A stretch of 5,825 nucleotides of DNA from Solirubrobacteraceae bacterium (lineage in GTDB: Bacteria > Actinomycetota > Thermoleophilia > Solirubrobacterales > Solirubrobacteraceae), in the NCBI GenBank assembly GCA_024710825.1, contig JANJUA010000231.1, forward strand, positions 1 through 5,825, in the 5' to 3' direction. This document shows, piece after piece, positions 1-5,768 of this stretch. Position numbers and translations under genes: made by a program. A model generated the notes under the pieces. It did no database searches, was not told the origin of the DNA, and worked only from the letters and a program-made list of their open reading frames with translations. How positions within the stretch are numbered: the stretch's first letter is position 1; the number at the start of each line of letters is the position of its first letter.

Positions 1-219
1 CGCCTCCAGCCATGCATCGTCGGGGAGCGTGGTGCCGGTCGCGGGACGCAGCAGGGCACGCGCCTCGTCCACACGGGTGACGGCGCCGGTCGCGGCGAGG
101 TCATCATGCCCTCCTGGGAGGAGTGGCAGGAGCTCGACCGCGAGATCGCAGCGGAGTTCGACGCGCACGAGGAAGAGGAGCACGAGCTGTTCTTCCGCGA
201 CCGCGGCGACGCTGAGTGA
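1..219 (+). CDS. Partial small acidic ORF upstream of the PIN toxin; probable antitoxin, 3' part only
   Basis: Frame 1 is open from the left edge to a TGA at 217-219 (72 codons in view). The stop overlaps the GTG start of the PIN gene by 4 nt (GTGA), the usual arrangement of an antitoxin before its toxin. The last 37 residues, from an ATG at 106, look like real protein: MPSWEEWQELDREI followed by a very acidic stretch (EEEE) and a FFRDRGDAE end. The hydrophobic residues before PSWEEW faintly resemble the end of a Phd/YefM fold, where a strand leads into an EEWxxL helix, but I cannot assign the family. A GAGG at 97-100, 5 nt before ATG 106, could serve a short 37-aa product. Otherwise the start lies outside the window. 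Residues encoded by 1-105 are Gly/Arg-rich and unconvincing; the antisense reading of that stretch looks at least as protein-like. The antitoxin role rests mainly on position. Confidence 0.45.
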   Translation, partial: RLQPCIVGERGAGRGTQQGTRLVHTGDGAGRGEVIMPSWEEWQELDREIAAEFDAHEEEEHELFFRDRGDAE

Positions 220-596
220 GGCTCCTCCTCGACAGCCACGCGGTGCTGTGGTGGCACGAAGGGCGCAACCTGTCCGTTCGGACACGGTCGTGGATCGACA
301 GCGACGAGTCCGAGGTCTTCGTCAGCGTCGTCAGCTCATGGGAGCTCGGCATCAAGCAGGCGAAGGACAAGATCCGGCTCGTGCGGTCGGTGTCAGAGAT
401 CGTCGACTTCTACGGCTTCTCCCGGCTCCCCGTCACGTGGGCGCACGCCGAGATCGCCGAGGCCCTCCCGCACATCCACGGCGATCCGTCCGACCGCATG
501 CTCGTGGCCCAGGCCCAGTGCGAAGGGCTCAGCCTCGTCACCAACGACCTGCGCCTGGCGCGCTACCAGGTGCACGTCGTCCCGACGAACGGCTAG
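216..596 (+). CDS. vapC: PIN-domain ribonuclease toxin, VapC family
   Basis: This 126-aa protein has the full length and layout of a VapC-type PIN toxin. The N-terminal strand MRLLLDSHAVLWW carries the first acidic residue, D6. SSWELGIKQ supplies E43, HGDPSDRMLVAQA supplies D90/D93, and LVTND supplies D111. These are the conserved acidic positions that bind Mg2+ or Mn2+ in PIN nucleases. The family cleaves RNA, often tRNA or rRNA, and is neutralised by an antitoxin from the same operon. The GTG start at 216 is chosen because the conserved LLLDSHAVLWW strand begins at once and it overlaps the upstream stop by 4 nt. I see no strong ribosome site of its own, so translation is probably coupled. 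The last base of the TAG stop (594-596) is the first base of the IS630 element, but the reconstructed empty site also reads TAG, so the protein is not truncated. The RNA target cannot be told from sequence. Confidence 0.88.
   Translation: MRLLLDSHAVLWWHEGRNLSVRTRSWIDSDESEVFVSVVSSWELGIKQAKDKIRLVRSVSEIVDFYGFSRLPVTWAHAEIAEALPHIHGDPSDRMLVAQAQCEGLSLVTNDLRLARYQVHVVPTNG
593..596. repeat. Left target junction CTAG containing TA duplication copy 1
   Basis: TA at 594-595 is the first copy of the duplicated target; C593 is host sequence and G596 is the first base of the IS. The four bases contain the TAG stop of the PIN gene on the plus strand and the TAG stop of the transposase on the minus strand. 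Confidence 0.88.
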
Positions 597-1657
597 TGTT
601 CCGCGTCTGAAGTTGGTTGACGGGTCGCTCGGGGCAGGATCTCGTCGGCGGTCTTGGTCCAGACGAAGGGCTTGCAGCGGTCGTTGTAGGCGTCGATGAA
701 GGCGCGGATCGCGGTGACGAGCTGTTTGACGCTGTCGAAGGATCCGCGGCGGATGGCCTGGCGGGTGATGATCCCGAAGAACACCTCGACGAGGTTGAGC
801 CAGGACCCCGAGGTCGGGGTGAAATGCAGCGTGATCCGGGGGTGCTTGGCCAGCCAGCGGTTGATGTCGTCGTGCTTGTGGGTGTGGTAGTTGTCGAGCA
901 CGACGTGCAGCCGTCGGCGCGGGTAGGCCCTGGCGACGAGCTTGAGGAAGTCCAAGAACTCGGCCTTGCCGTGGCGGTCGTAGCAGCGGTCTGTCACCGT
1001 GCCGGTCGCGACTTCCAGGGCGGCGAACAGCGTCGTGGTCCCGTTGCGTTTGTAGTCGTGGGTGGCCTTCTCGGGCAGGCCGGGCCGGACCGGCAGGATC
1101 GGCTGGGTGCGGTTGAGCGCCTGGATCTGAGACTTCTCATCGACGCAGAGCACGACCGCATTGTGAGGCGGATCGAGGTAGAGGCCGACGATGTCGCGGA
1201 CCTTGGCTTGCAGTTCGGGATCGGTGGAGAACTTGAACGTGCCTTGGCGCCATGGCTGCACGCGATAGGCGCGCCACGCCCGAGCGACGGTCGCATCACC
1301 GATCCCGAGGTGCTTGCCCAGTAGCCTCGAGGACCAGTGCGTGACCGCGAGCTTGGCCGGCGGTGGCTCCAGCGTCGCAGCGATGATCTGCGCGTCATCG
1401 ATCGTCTTGGGCCGGCCGCGGCGCGGCCGGTCGCCCAGGCCCGCGATCCCGTCGGCGGCAAACCGGTCACGCCACTTGATCACCGTCGGGCGCGACACCC
1501 CGAGACGGCGAGCCGCGACCGACACACCATCCCCGCCGCCGATGGCCAGCGCGATCTCAGCGCGCTCGCGCTGACCGGCCGACACCGTCGAGGACCGCGT
1601 CCAGGACTGCAGCGTCTCGCGGTCTTCGTCGGTCATGGCGAACGTGGTGATGGACAT
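593..1657 (-). CDS. IS630-family DDE transposase
   Basis: This 354-aa transposase cuts and joins DNA at the element's ends. An N-terminal helix-turn-helix (about residues 44-64, GVSVAARRLGVSRPTVIKW) is followed by a basic GRPK linker and a second DNA-binding segment (about 100-135). The RNase H-like catalytic domain has D173 (VLCVDEKSQ), D255 (HVVLDNYHTHK) and E291 (GSWLNLVEVFF), with 35 residues between the second and third. These are the signature blocks of the family. There is no frameshift or internal stop. Many IS630 members need a programmed frameshift; this one does not. The ATG at 1657 is preferred, with a second in-frame ATG at residue 8 as an alternative. The last sense codon (His354) is the outermost codon of the element, and the TAG stop consists of the duplicated TA plus a flanking host base. 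Confidence 0.95.
   Translation of the reverse strand: MSITTFAMTDEDRETLQSWTRSSTVSAGQRERAEIALAIGGGDGVSVAARRLGVSRPTVIKWRDRFAADGIAGLGDRPRRGRPKTIDDAQIIAATLEPPPAKLAVTHWSSRLLGKHLGIGDATVARAWRAYRVQPWRQGTFKFSTDPELQAKVRDIVGLYLDPPHNAVVLCVDEKSQIQALNRTQPILPVRPGLPEKATHDYKRNGTTTLFAALEVATGTVTDRCYDRHGKAEFLDFLKLVARAYPRRRLHVVLDNYHTHKHDDINRWLAKHPRITLHFTPTSGSWLNLVEVFFGIITRQAIRRGSFDSVKQLVTAIRAFIDAYNDRCKPFVWTKTADEILPRATRQPTSDAEH
596..624 (+). repeat. IS630 left terminal inverted repeat
   Basis: Reading inward, the left end begins GTGTTCCGCGTCTGAAGTTG. It matches the right end at 23 of 29 positions, with mismatches at positions 5, 6, 13, 14, 20 and 27. The shared blocks are GTGT, CGCGTC, AAGTT and GTTGAC. The repeat lies inside the transposase gene and encodes its C-terminus (about QPTSDAEH). 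Confidence 0.9.
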
Positions 1658-1662
1658 GGCGC

Positions 1663-1691
1663 ATCGTCCCAGCCCACCGCCACCCTGTCAA
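1663..1691 (-). promoter_or_regulatory. Candidate transposase promoter with its -35 box inside the right inverted repeat
   Basis: On the minus strand a perfect TTGACA (1691-1686) is followed, after 17 nt, by GACGAT (1668-1663), a weak -10 box matching TATAAT at three of six positions. Transcription starting 6 nt after this -10 would begin at the A of the transposase ATG (1657), giving a leaderless mRNA. That fits the lack of a good Shine-Dalgarno before this ATG, and leaderless starts are common in actinobacteria. The -35 and spacing are seen directly; activity is inferred. Confidence 0.4.
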
Positions 1692-1712
1692 CTAACTTAT
1701 GACGCGCGACAC
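1684..1712 (-). repeat. IS630 right terminal inverted repeat
   Basis: Reading inward on the minus strand, the right end begins GTGTCGCGCGTCATAAGTTA. It pairs with the left repeat at 23 of 29 positions. It lies upstream of the transposase start and contains a perfect TTGACA hexamer (1686-1691) that may be the transposase -35 box. Confidence 0.9.
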
Positions 1713-1715
1713 TAG
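1712..1715. repeat. Right target junction CTAG containing TA duplication copy 2
   Basis: TA at 1713-1714 is the second copy; C1712 is the last base of the IS and G1715 is host sequence. The minus-strand TAG read from 1714 to 1712 is the stop codon of hspR. Confidence 0.88.
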
Positions 1716-2179
1716 CTCCCCTCCTGGGGCTCCTGGCCGCGCGGCGGCAGCGGCGCCACGTCCTTGCGCAGCGTCAGCTCGCGGGAGTGCTCGTAGCGGA
1801 CCAGGTCCGCGCGCACCTCGTTGCGCTTGGCCTCCAGGCCGCGGATCTCGTCGCGCAGCTCCTCCGAGCGGCGCTCGAGCGCCTCCACCCTCGCCACCGC
1901 GCGCTCCAGCTTGCGCTCGAGCTCCAGCACCCGCTCGACCCCCGCGAGGTTCAGGCCGTACTCGGTCGTCATCTGCTGGATGCGACGCAGGCGCTCGACG
2001 TCCTCGTGCGAGTACAGGCGCGTGCCCTTCGGCGAGCGCTTCGGCTGGATCAGCCCGCGAGCCTCGTACATCCGCAACGTCTGCGGGTGCATCTCGGCCA
2101 GCTCGGCGGCGACGGAGATCATGAAGACGCCGCGGTCGGACTCGACGCGAACGGTCGTCCTCGTGCGGCGCACGGCCAT
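1712..2179 (-). CDS. hspR: HspR, MerR-type heat-shock repressor of the dnaK operon
   Basis: This 155-aa protein matches HspR from start to end. GVFMISVAAELAEMHPQTLR (18-36) is the start of the MerR winged helix-turn-helix. MYEARGLIQPKRSPKGTRLYS (37-57) gives the second helix and wing, and YGLNLAGVERVLELE (74-88) is the family's typical end of that domain. A charged coiled coil runs over about 86-128, before a short Pro/Gln-rich tail. HspR represses dnaK operons at HAIR inverted repeats and needs DnaK as co-repressor, so it releases when DnaK is titrated by unfolded protein. The ATG shares one base with the dnaJ stop (TGATG), with GAGGAAG (2191-2197) 11 nt upstream. The gene ends exactly at the IS; its TAG uses two target bases and one IS base, but the reconstructed uninterrupted site also gives TAG, so the protein is unchanged. 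Confidence 0.93.
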   Translation of the reverse strand: MAVRRTRTTVRVESDRGVFMISVAAELAEMHPQTLRMYEARGLIQPKRSPKGTRLYSHEDVERLRRIQQMTTEYGLNLAGVERVLELERKLERAVARVEALERRSEELRDEIRGLEAKRNEVRADLVRYEHSRELTLRKDVAPLPPRGQEPQEGS

Positions 2180-3306
2180 CAGGCCGCCGCCTTCCTCGGA
2201 AACAGCTTGGCCCGCGGGTTGCCGTTCATCACCTTCGACAGCTCCTCGACGGCGGCCTCCTGCTCGCGCGTGAGCTTGTCGGGGACGTCGAGCACGAAGC
2301 GGTAGTGGATGTCGCCCCGGGCCTTCTTGTCGCCCAGCTTCGGCGGGCCCTCGCCGCGCAGGCGCTGGACCGTGCCCGGCTTCGTGCCCGGCTTGACGCG
2401 CAGGCGCTTGGAGCCCGACAGGGTCGGGACCTCGATCTCGGCGCCGCGCAGCGCCTCCGGGATCGTCAGCGGCACCTCGACCTCGAGATGCTCGCCCTTG
2501 CGCGCGAACACCGGCGAGGCATCCACGTGGGTGATGACGTAGAGGTCGCCGGGCGGACCGCCGTTGCGCCCCGGCTCGCCCTTGCCCGCCAGCCGGACGC
2601 GCGAGCCCTCGCGCACCCCCGCCGGGATGTTGACCTTGTACTTCTTCACCGTGCGGACGGCGCCCGTGCCCTGGCACGTCGGGCAGGGCTCCTCGATGAT
2701 CGCGCCGCTGCCGCCGCACAGCGAGCACGGCTGCGAGATCGAGAACAGCCCCTGGCCCTGCTGCTCCACGCCGCGGCCCTGGCAGCGCGGGCAGACCTTC
2801 GGGTTGGTGCCCGGCTTCGCGCCGGTTCCGCGGCACGTCCCGCACATCGCCGACGTCGGGACGGAGAGCGAGAGCTGCGTCCCCGCGACCGCGTCCTGGA
2901 AGGAGAGGCGCACCTCCGCCTCCAGGTCGCGCCCACGCTCCGCGCGCGGAGCGCTCGGGCCCGGGCCCCCGCGCCCGCCGCCGCGGGAGTTGCCGAACAG
3001 GTTCGACAGGATGTCGGAGAACCCACTCGCGTCGAAGCCGCCGCCCGGACCGCCGGCACCGCTGCCGAACGGGTTGGCGCCGCCGGCGAACGCACCGCCG
3101 CGATCGTGCGCCTTGCGCTTCTCGGGATCGCCGAGGACGTCGTACGCCGCGGAGATCTCCTTGAAGCGCGCCTCGGCGCTCGAGTCGTCGGGGTTGCGAT
3201 CCGGGTGGTACTTGCGCGCGAGCTTGCGGTAGGCCTTCTTGATGTCGTCCTGCGAGGCCTTCCGATCGACCCCGAGGACCTTGTACGGGTCCGTCACGGT
3301 CGCCAT
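2179..3306 (-). CDS. dnaJ: DnaJ (Hsp40) co-chaperone with zinc fingers
   Basis: This 375-aa type I DnaJ delivers unfolded clients to DnaK in the cytoplasm and stimulates its ATPase. The J domain (about 6-68) holds the essential HPD at 34-36. A Gly/Phe-rich stretch (about 70-115) includes an [10 protein letters not shown] segment like the DIF motif. Four CxxCxGxG-type repeats bind two zinc ions, with cysteines at 155/158, 172/175, 194/197 and 208/211. The two C-terminal substrate-binding domains follow, with typical GDLYV and PGTKPGT blocks, and the protein ends in a short basic tail. The ATG at 3306 follows the grpE stop directly (TAGATG) with only a weak GGTGG upstream, so it probably relies on translational coupling. 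The family is certain. Actinobacteria often carry two DnaJ paralogues, and this is the one in the dnaK operon. Confidence 0.96.
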   Translation of the reverse strand: MATVTDPYKVLGVDRKASQDDIKKAYRKLARKYHPDRNPDDSSAEARFKEISAAYDVLGDPEKRKAHDRGGAFAGGANPFGSGAGGPGGGFDASGFSDILSNLFGNSRGGGRGGPGPSAPRAERGRDLEAEVRLSFQDAVAGTQLSLSVPTSAMCGTCRGTGAKPGTNPKVCPRCQGRGVEQQGQGLFSISQPCSLCGGSGAIIEEPCPTCQGTGAVRTVKKYKVNIPAGVREGSRVRLAGKGEPGRNGGPPGDLYVITHVDASPVFARKGEHLEVEVPLTIPEALRGAEIEVPTLSGSKRLRVKPGTKPGTVQRLRGEGPPKLGDKKARGDIHYRFVLDVPDKLTREQEAAVEELSKVMNGNPRAKLFPRKAAA

Positions 3307-3843
3307 CTACGCAGCCACCACCACGCGGGCCGGGCGCAGGACCGCCCCGTCGAGGCGGTAGCCCGACTGGTAGACCTCGACGACGATGCCGGAGTCGGCG
3401 CCCTCGACGGGCTGCTGGGCCATCGCCTCGTGCTCGTTGGGGTCGAAGACCTCGCCCTTCGGCGAGAACGACTCGATCCCCACACGCTCGAGGGCGGCGG
3501 ACAGCTCCTGCTGCACCAGGCGGATGCCCTTGGTCAGGTGGTGCTCGGAGTCGGTCTCCTCGGCCTCGGCCGCGGCGATCGCGCGATCGAGGTTGTCGAG
3601 CGCCGGCAGCAGCTCCTTGACGACCTTCGCCACGCCGCGCGCCTCCGACAGCCCGACCTCGCGGGCCATGCGCTTGCGGTAGTTCTCGAAGTCCGCCTGG
3701 GCGCGCTGCGCCAGCGCGAGGTACTCGTCGCGCTCGGCCGCCTTGGCCTGGAGCGCCTCGAGATCCTGCTCGACGGCGTCGGCCTGGCTGGTGGGCGCCT
3801 CCTCGGCGCCCACCTCCTCCGGCTCGGTGTGCTCGCGGGCCAT
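3307..3843 (-). CDS. grpE: GrpE, nucleotide exchange factor of DnaK
   Basis: This 178-aa protein makes DnaK release ADP and so resets the chaperone cycle. An acidic, disordered N-terminus (1-25) is followed by a long helix (about 26-95) with the family's QADFENYRKR block (49-58), which forms the dimer coiled coil. The C-terminal beta domain that contacts DnaK has FDPNEHEAM (133-141) and GYRLDGAVLRPARVVV (161-176), the GrpE signature. The length is normal for a bacterial GrpE. The ATG at 3843 lies 2 nt after the dnaK stop, with a strong ribosome site inside the dnaK tail. In this family the long helix acts as a thermosensor in some species; that cannot be judged here. Confidence 0.95.
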   Translation of the reverse strand: MAREHTEPEEVGAEEAPTSQADAVEQDLEALQAKAAERDEYLALAQRAQADFENYRKRMAREVGLSEARGVAKVVKELLPALDNLDRAIAAAEAEETDSEHHLTKGIRLVQQELSAALERVGIESFSPKGEVFDPNEHEAMAQQPVEGADSGIVVEVYQSGYRLDGAVLRPARVVVAA

Positions 3844-3845
3844 GC

Positions 3846-5768
3846 CTAGCGCCCCTCGTCCACGACCTCGGCGTCGACGACGTCCTCCTCGCCCTCCGCC
3901 GCGGGCTCACCGCCGTCGGCCGACGCGCCCGGATCGCCGTTGCCGGCGGCCGCCGCCTGCTCGGCCTGCGCCCGCTCGTACATGGCCTCCGACACGCGGT
4001 GGAAGGCCTGCTGGAGCGTCGCCGTGCGCGCCTGGATCTCCGCCGCGTCCTCGCCCTCGAGCGACTCGCGCACCGCGCGGATCGCGTCCTGGATCTCGGA
4101 CTTGGAGGACTCGTCCACCTGGTCGCCCAGGTCGGCGAGCTGGCGCTCCGCCTGGTAGGCGGCGTTCTCGCCCGCGTTGCGCGCCTCGGCGAGCTCGCGC
4201 AGGCGCCGGTCCTCGTCGGCGTGCGACTCGGCGTCCGACACCATCCGCTTGATCTCCTCGTCGGAGAGGCCGCCGCCGGCGCGGATCTCGATCTTCTGCT
4301 CCTTGCCGGTGCCCAGGTCCTTCGCGGACACGTTGAGGATGCCGTTCGCGTCGATGTCGAACGCCACCTCGATCTGCGGGATGCCGCGCGGCGCCGGCGG
4401 GATGCCGGTGAGCTGGAACTTGCCGAGCGACTTGTTGTAGGTCGCCATCTCGCGCTCGCCCTGGAGCACGTGGATCTCCACGCTCGGCTGGTTGTCCTCC
4501 GCGGTGGAGAACACCTCGGCCTTGCGGGTCGGGATGGTCGTGTTGCGCTCGATCAGCTTCGTCATCACGCCGCCCTTGGTCTCGATGCCGAGGGTGAGCG
4601 GGGTGACGTCGAGCAGCAGGACGTCCTTGACGTCGCCGGCCAGCACGCCCGCCTGGATGGCGGCGCCGACGGCCACGACCTCGTCCGGGTTGACGCCGCG
4701 GTGCGGGTCCTGGCCGGTGAGCTCCTTGACCTTGTCCTGCACGGCGGGCATGCGCGTCATGCCGCCGACGAGGACGACGTGGTCGATCTTGGACGAGCCC
4801 TTGTCCTTGGCGTCGTCGAGCGCCTGGCGGACCGGGGCGACGACGCGGTCGATGAGGCCGGAGACGAGCTCGTTGAACTTCGCGCGGTTCAGGCGCGTGT
4901 CCAGGTGCTTGGGGCCGCTCTGGTCGGCGGTGATGAACGGCAGGTTGATCTGCGTCTCCTGCGCGGAGGACAGCTCGATCTTCGCCTTCTCCGCCGCCTC
5001 GTACAGGCGCTGGAGGGCCATCGGATCCTGCGTGAGGTCGATGCCCTGGTCGCGCTTGAACTCCGCCACGAGCCAGTCGACGATCGCCTTGTCGAAGTTG
5101 TCGCCGCCGAGGTGGTTGTCGCCGGCGGTCGACTTGACCTCGAAGACGCCGTCGCCGATCTCCAGCACCGACACGTCGAACGTGCCGCCGCCGAGGTCGA
5201 AGACGAGGATCGTCTGATCGTCCTCCTTGTCGAGGCCGTAGGCCAGCGAGGCGGCGGTCGGCTCGTTGATGATGCGCTTGACGTCGAGGCCGGCGATCCG
5301 GCCGGCGTCCTTGGTCGCCTGGCGCTGGTCGTCGTTGAAGTAGGCCGGGACGGTGATGACGGCGCTGTCGACGGTCTCGCCGAGGTACGCCTCCGCGTCC
5401 GCCTTGAGCTTGCCGAGGATCATCGCGCTGATCTCCGGCGGCGAGTGCTGCTTGCCGCCGGCGTCGACGCGCGCGTCGCCGTTCGGGCCGCTGACGACCT
5501 TGTACGGGACGATCGCCTCCTCCTCCTTGACCTCGGCCTCCTTGCGGCCCATGAAGCGCTTGACGGAGAAGACGGTGTTGCCGGGGTTGGTGACGGCCTG
5601 GCGCTTGGCCACGGTCCCGACGAGGCGCTCACCGCCCTGCGTGAACGCCACGACCGAGGGGGTCGTGCGTCCGCCCTCGGCGTTCTCGATGACCGTGGGC
5701 TCGCCGCCCTCCAGCACTGCCATGCAGGAGTTCGTAGTACCTAGGTCGATGCCGATGGTCTTGCCCAT
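3846..5768 (-). CDS. dnaK: DnaK (Hsp70) molecular chaperone
   Basis: This 640-aa cytoplasmic ATP-driven chaperone binds and releases unfolded polypeptides together with DnaJ and GrpE. All three Hsp70 signatures are present: IDLGTTNS (7-14), [14 protein letters not shown] (189-202) and [17 protein letters not shown] (331-347). The linker DVLLLDVTP (382-390) leads to the beta-sandwich substrate domain (about 391-500). A helical lid (501-605), a low-complexity Gly/Ala/Glu tail and the typical [10 protein letters not shown] end (629-638) follow. The ATG at 5768 is chosen because [14 protein letters not shown] is the family's N-terminus; an in-frame GTG at 5813 would add 15 unrelated residues. A GAGGGAG lies 12 nt upstream, slightly far. 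Residues about 73-114 include the segment of roughly 22 residues present in E. coli DnaK but missing from Bacillus and Streptomyces DnaK. As first gene of the operon it is the expected HspR target and also HspR's co-repressor. Confidence 0.97.
   Translation of the reverse strand: MGKTIGIDLGTTNSCMAVLEGGEPTVIENAEGGRTTPSVVAFTQGGERLVGTVAKRQAVTNPGNTVFSVKRFMGRKEAEVKEEEAIVPYKVVSGPNGDARVDAGGKQHSPPEISAMILGKLKADAEAYLGETVDSAVITVPAYFNDDQRQATKDAGRIAGLDVKRIINEPTAASLAYGLDKEDDQTILVFDLGGGTFDVSVLEIGDGVFEVKSTAGDNHLGGDNFDKAIVDWLVAEFKRDQGIDLTQDPMALQRLYEAAEKAKIELSSAQETQINLPFITADQSGPKHLDTRLNRAKFNELVSGLIDRVVAPVRQALDDAKDKGSSKIDHVVLVGGMTRMPAVQDKVKELTGQDPHRGVNPDEVVAVGAAIQAGVLAGDVKDVLLLDVTPLTLGIETKGGVMTKLIERNTTIPTRKAEVFSTAEDNQPSVEIHVLQGEREMATYNKSLGKFQLTGIPPAPRGIPQIEVAFDIDANGILNVSAKDLGTGKEQKIEIRAGGGLSDEEIKRMVSDAESHADEDRRLRELAEARNAGENAAYQAERQLADLGDQVDESSKSEIQDAIRAVRESLEGEDAAEIQARTATLQQAFHRVSEAMYERAQAEQAAAAGNGDPGASADGGEPAAEGEEDVVDAEVVDEGR
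3852..3857 (-). promoter_or_regulatory. grpE ribosome binding site embedded in the dnaK 3' end
   Basis: GAGGGG on the minus strand ends 8 nt before the grpE ATG. It is formed by the dnaK codons for its last residues (Glu-Gly-Arg). It is the clearest Shine-Dalgarno among the operon's junctions and fixes the grpE start. Confidence 0.7.

Larger units (their letters stand above)
596..1712 (-). mobile_element. Complete IS630-family insertion sequence (1117 bp)
   Basis: The element is bounded by 29-bp imperfect inverted repeats at 596-624 and 1684-1712 and flanked by TA on both sides (594-595 and 1713-1714). TA duplication is the hallmark of the IS630/Tc1-mariner group. It holds one intact transposase ORF on the minus strand. 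Both junctions read CTAG, and the reconstructed empty site is GGCTAGCTCC. CTAG is a target preference reported for IS630 itself. The element lies exactly between the convergent PIN gene and hspR and disrupts neither. With an intact ORF, both ends and a clean target duplication, it looks recent and potentially active. Its GC content and codon use resemble the host's, so it shows no compositional sign of a distant origin. A 2-bp duplication cannot exclude that the two flanks were joined by recombination between IS copies. Confidence 0.93.

Noticed and set aside
29..610. A 193-codon plus-strand frame overlapping the PIN gene and its upstream ORF
   Set aside because: It is an Arg/Ser/Pro-rich shadow; the PIN frame shows all catalytic residues, and this frame runs across its stop into the IS.
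2938..2968. Perfect GC palindromes of 14 bp (2938-2951) and 12 bp (2957-2968)
   Set aside because: They lie in the codons of the DnaJ linker after the Gly/Phe region. In DNA this GC-rich such palindromes are expected, and there is no T-run or other sign of a terminator.
2305..3849. A 514-codon open frame on the plus strand opposite dnaJ and grpE
   Set aside because: It spans two clear minus-strand genes and is a low-complexity Arg/Ala/Leu antisense shadow.
3846..3849. CTAG at the dnaK stop codon as a further IS630 footprint
   Set aside because: The dnaK-grpE junction is intact and normal for such operons, with no inverted-repeat remnant. It is only an unused potential target.
1712..3910. 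A 732-codon open frame on the minus strand that reads through the hspR sequence in frame
   Set aside because: Only its last 155 codons are real (hspR). The upstream part is an Arg/Gly/Ala-rich shadow of dnaJ and grpE, which have full family motifs in their own frames.
3999..5744. A 581-codon open frame on the plus strand opposite dnaK
   Set aside because: It is a Leu/Val/Asp/Arg-rich antisense shadow typical of GC-rich coding DNA and has no recognisable domain; dnaK on the other strand is unambiguous.
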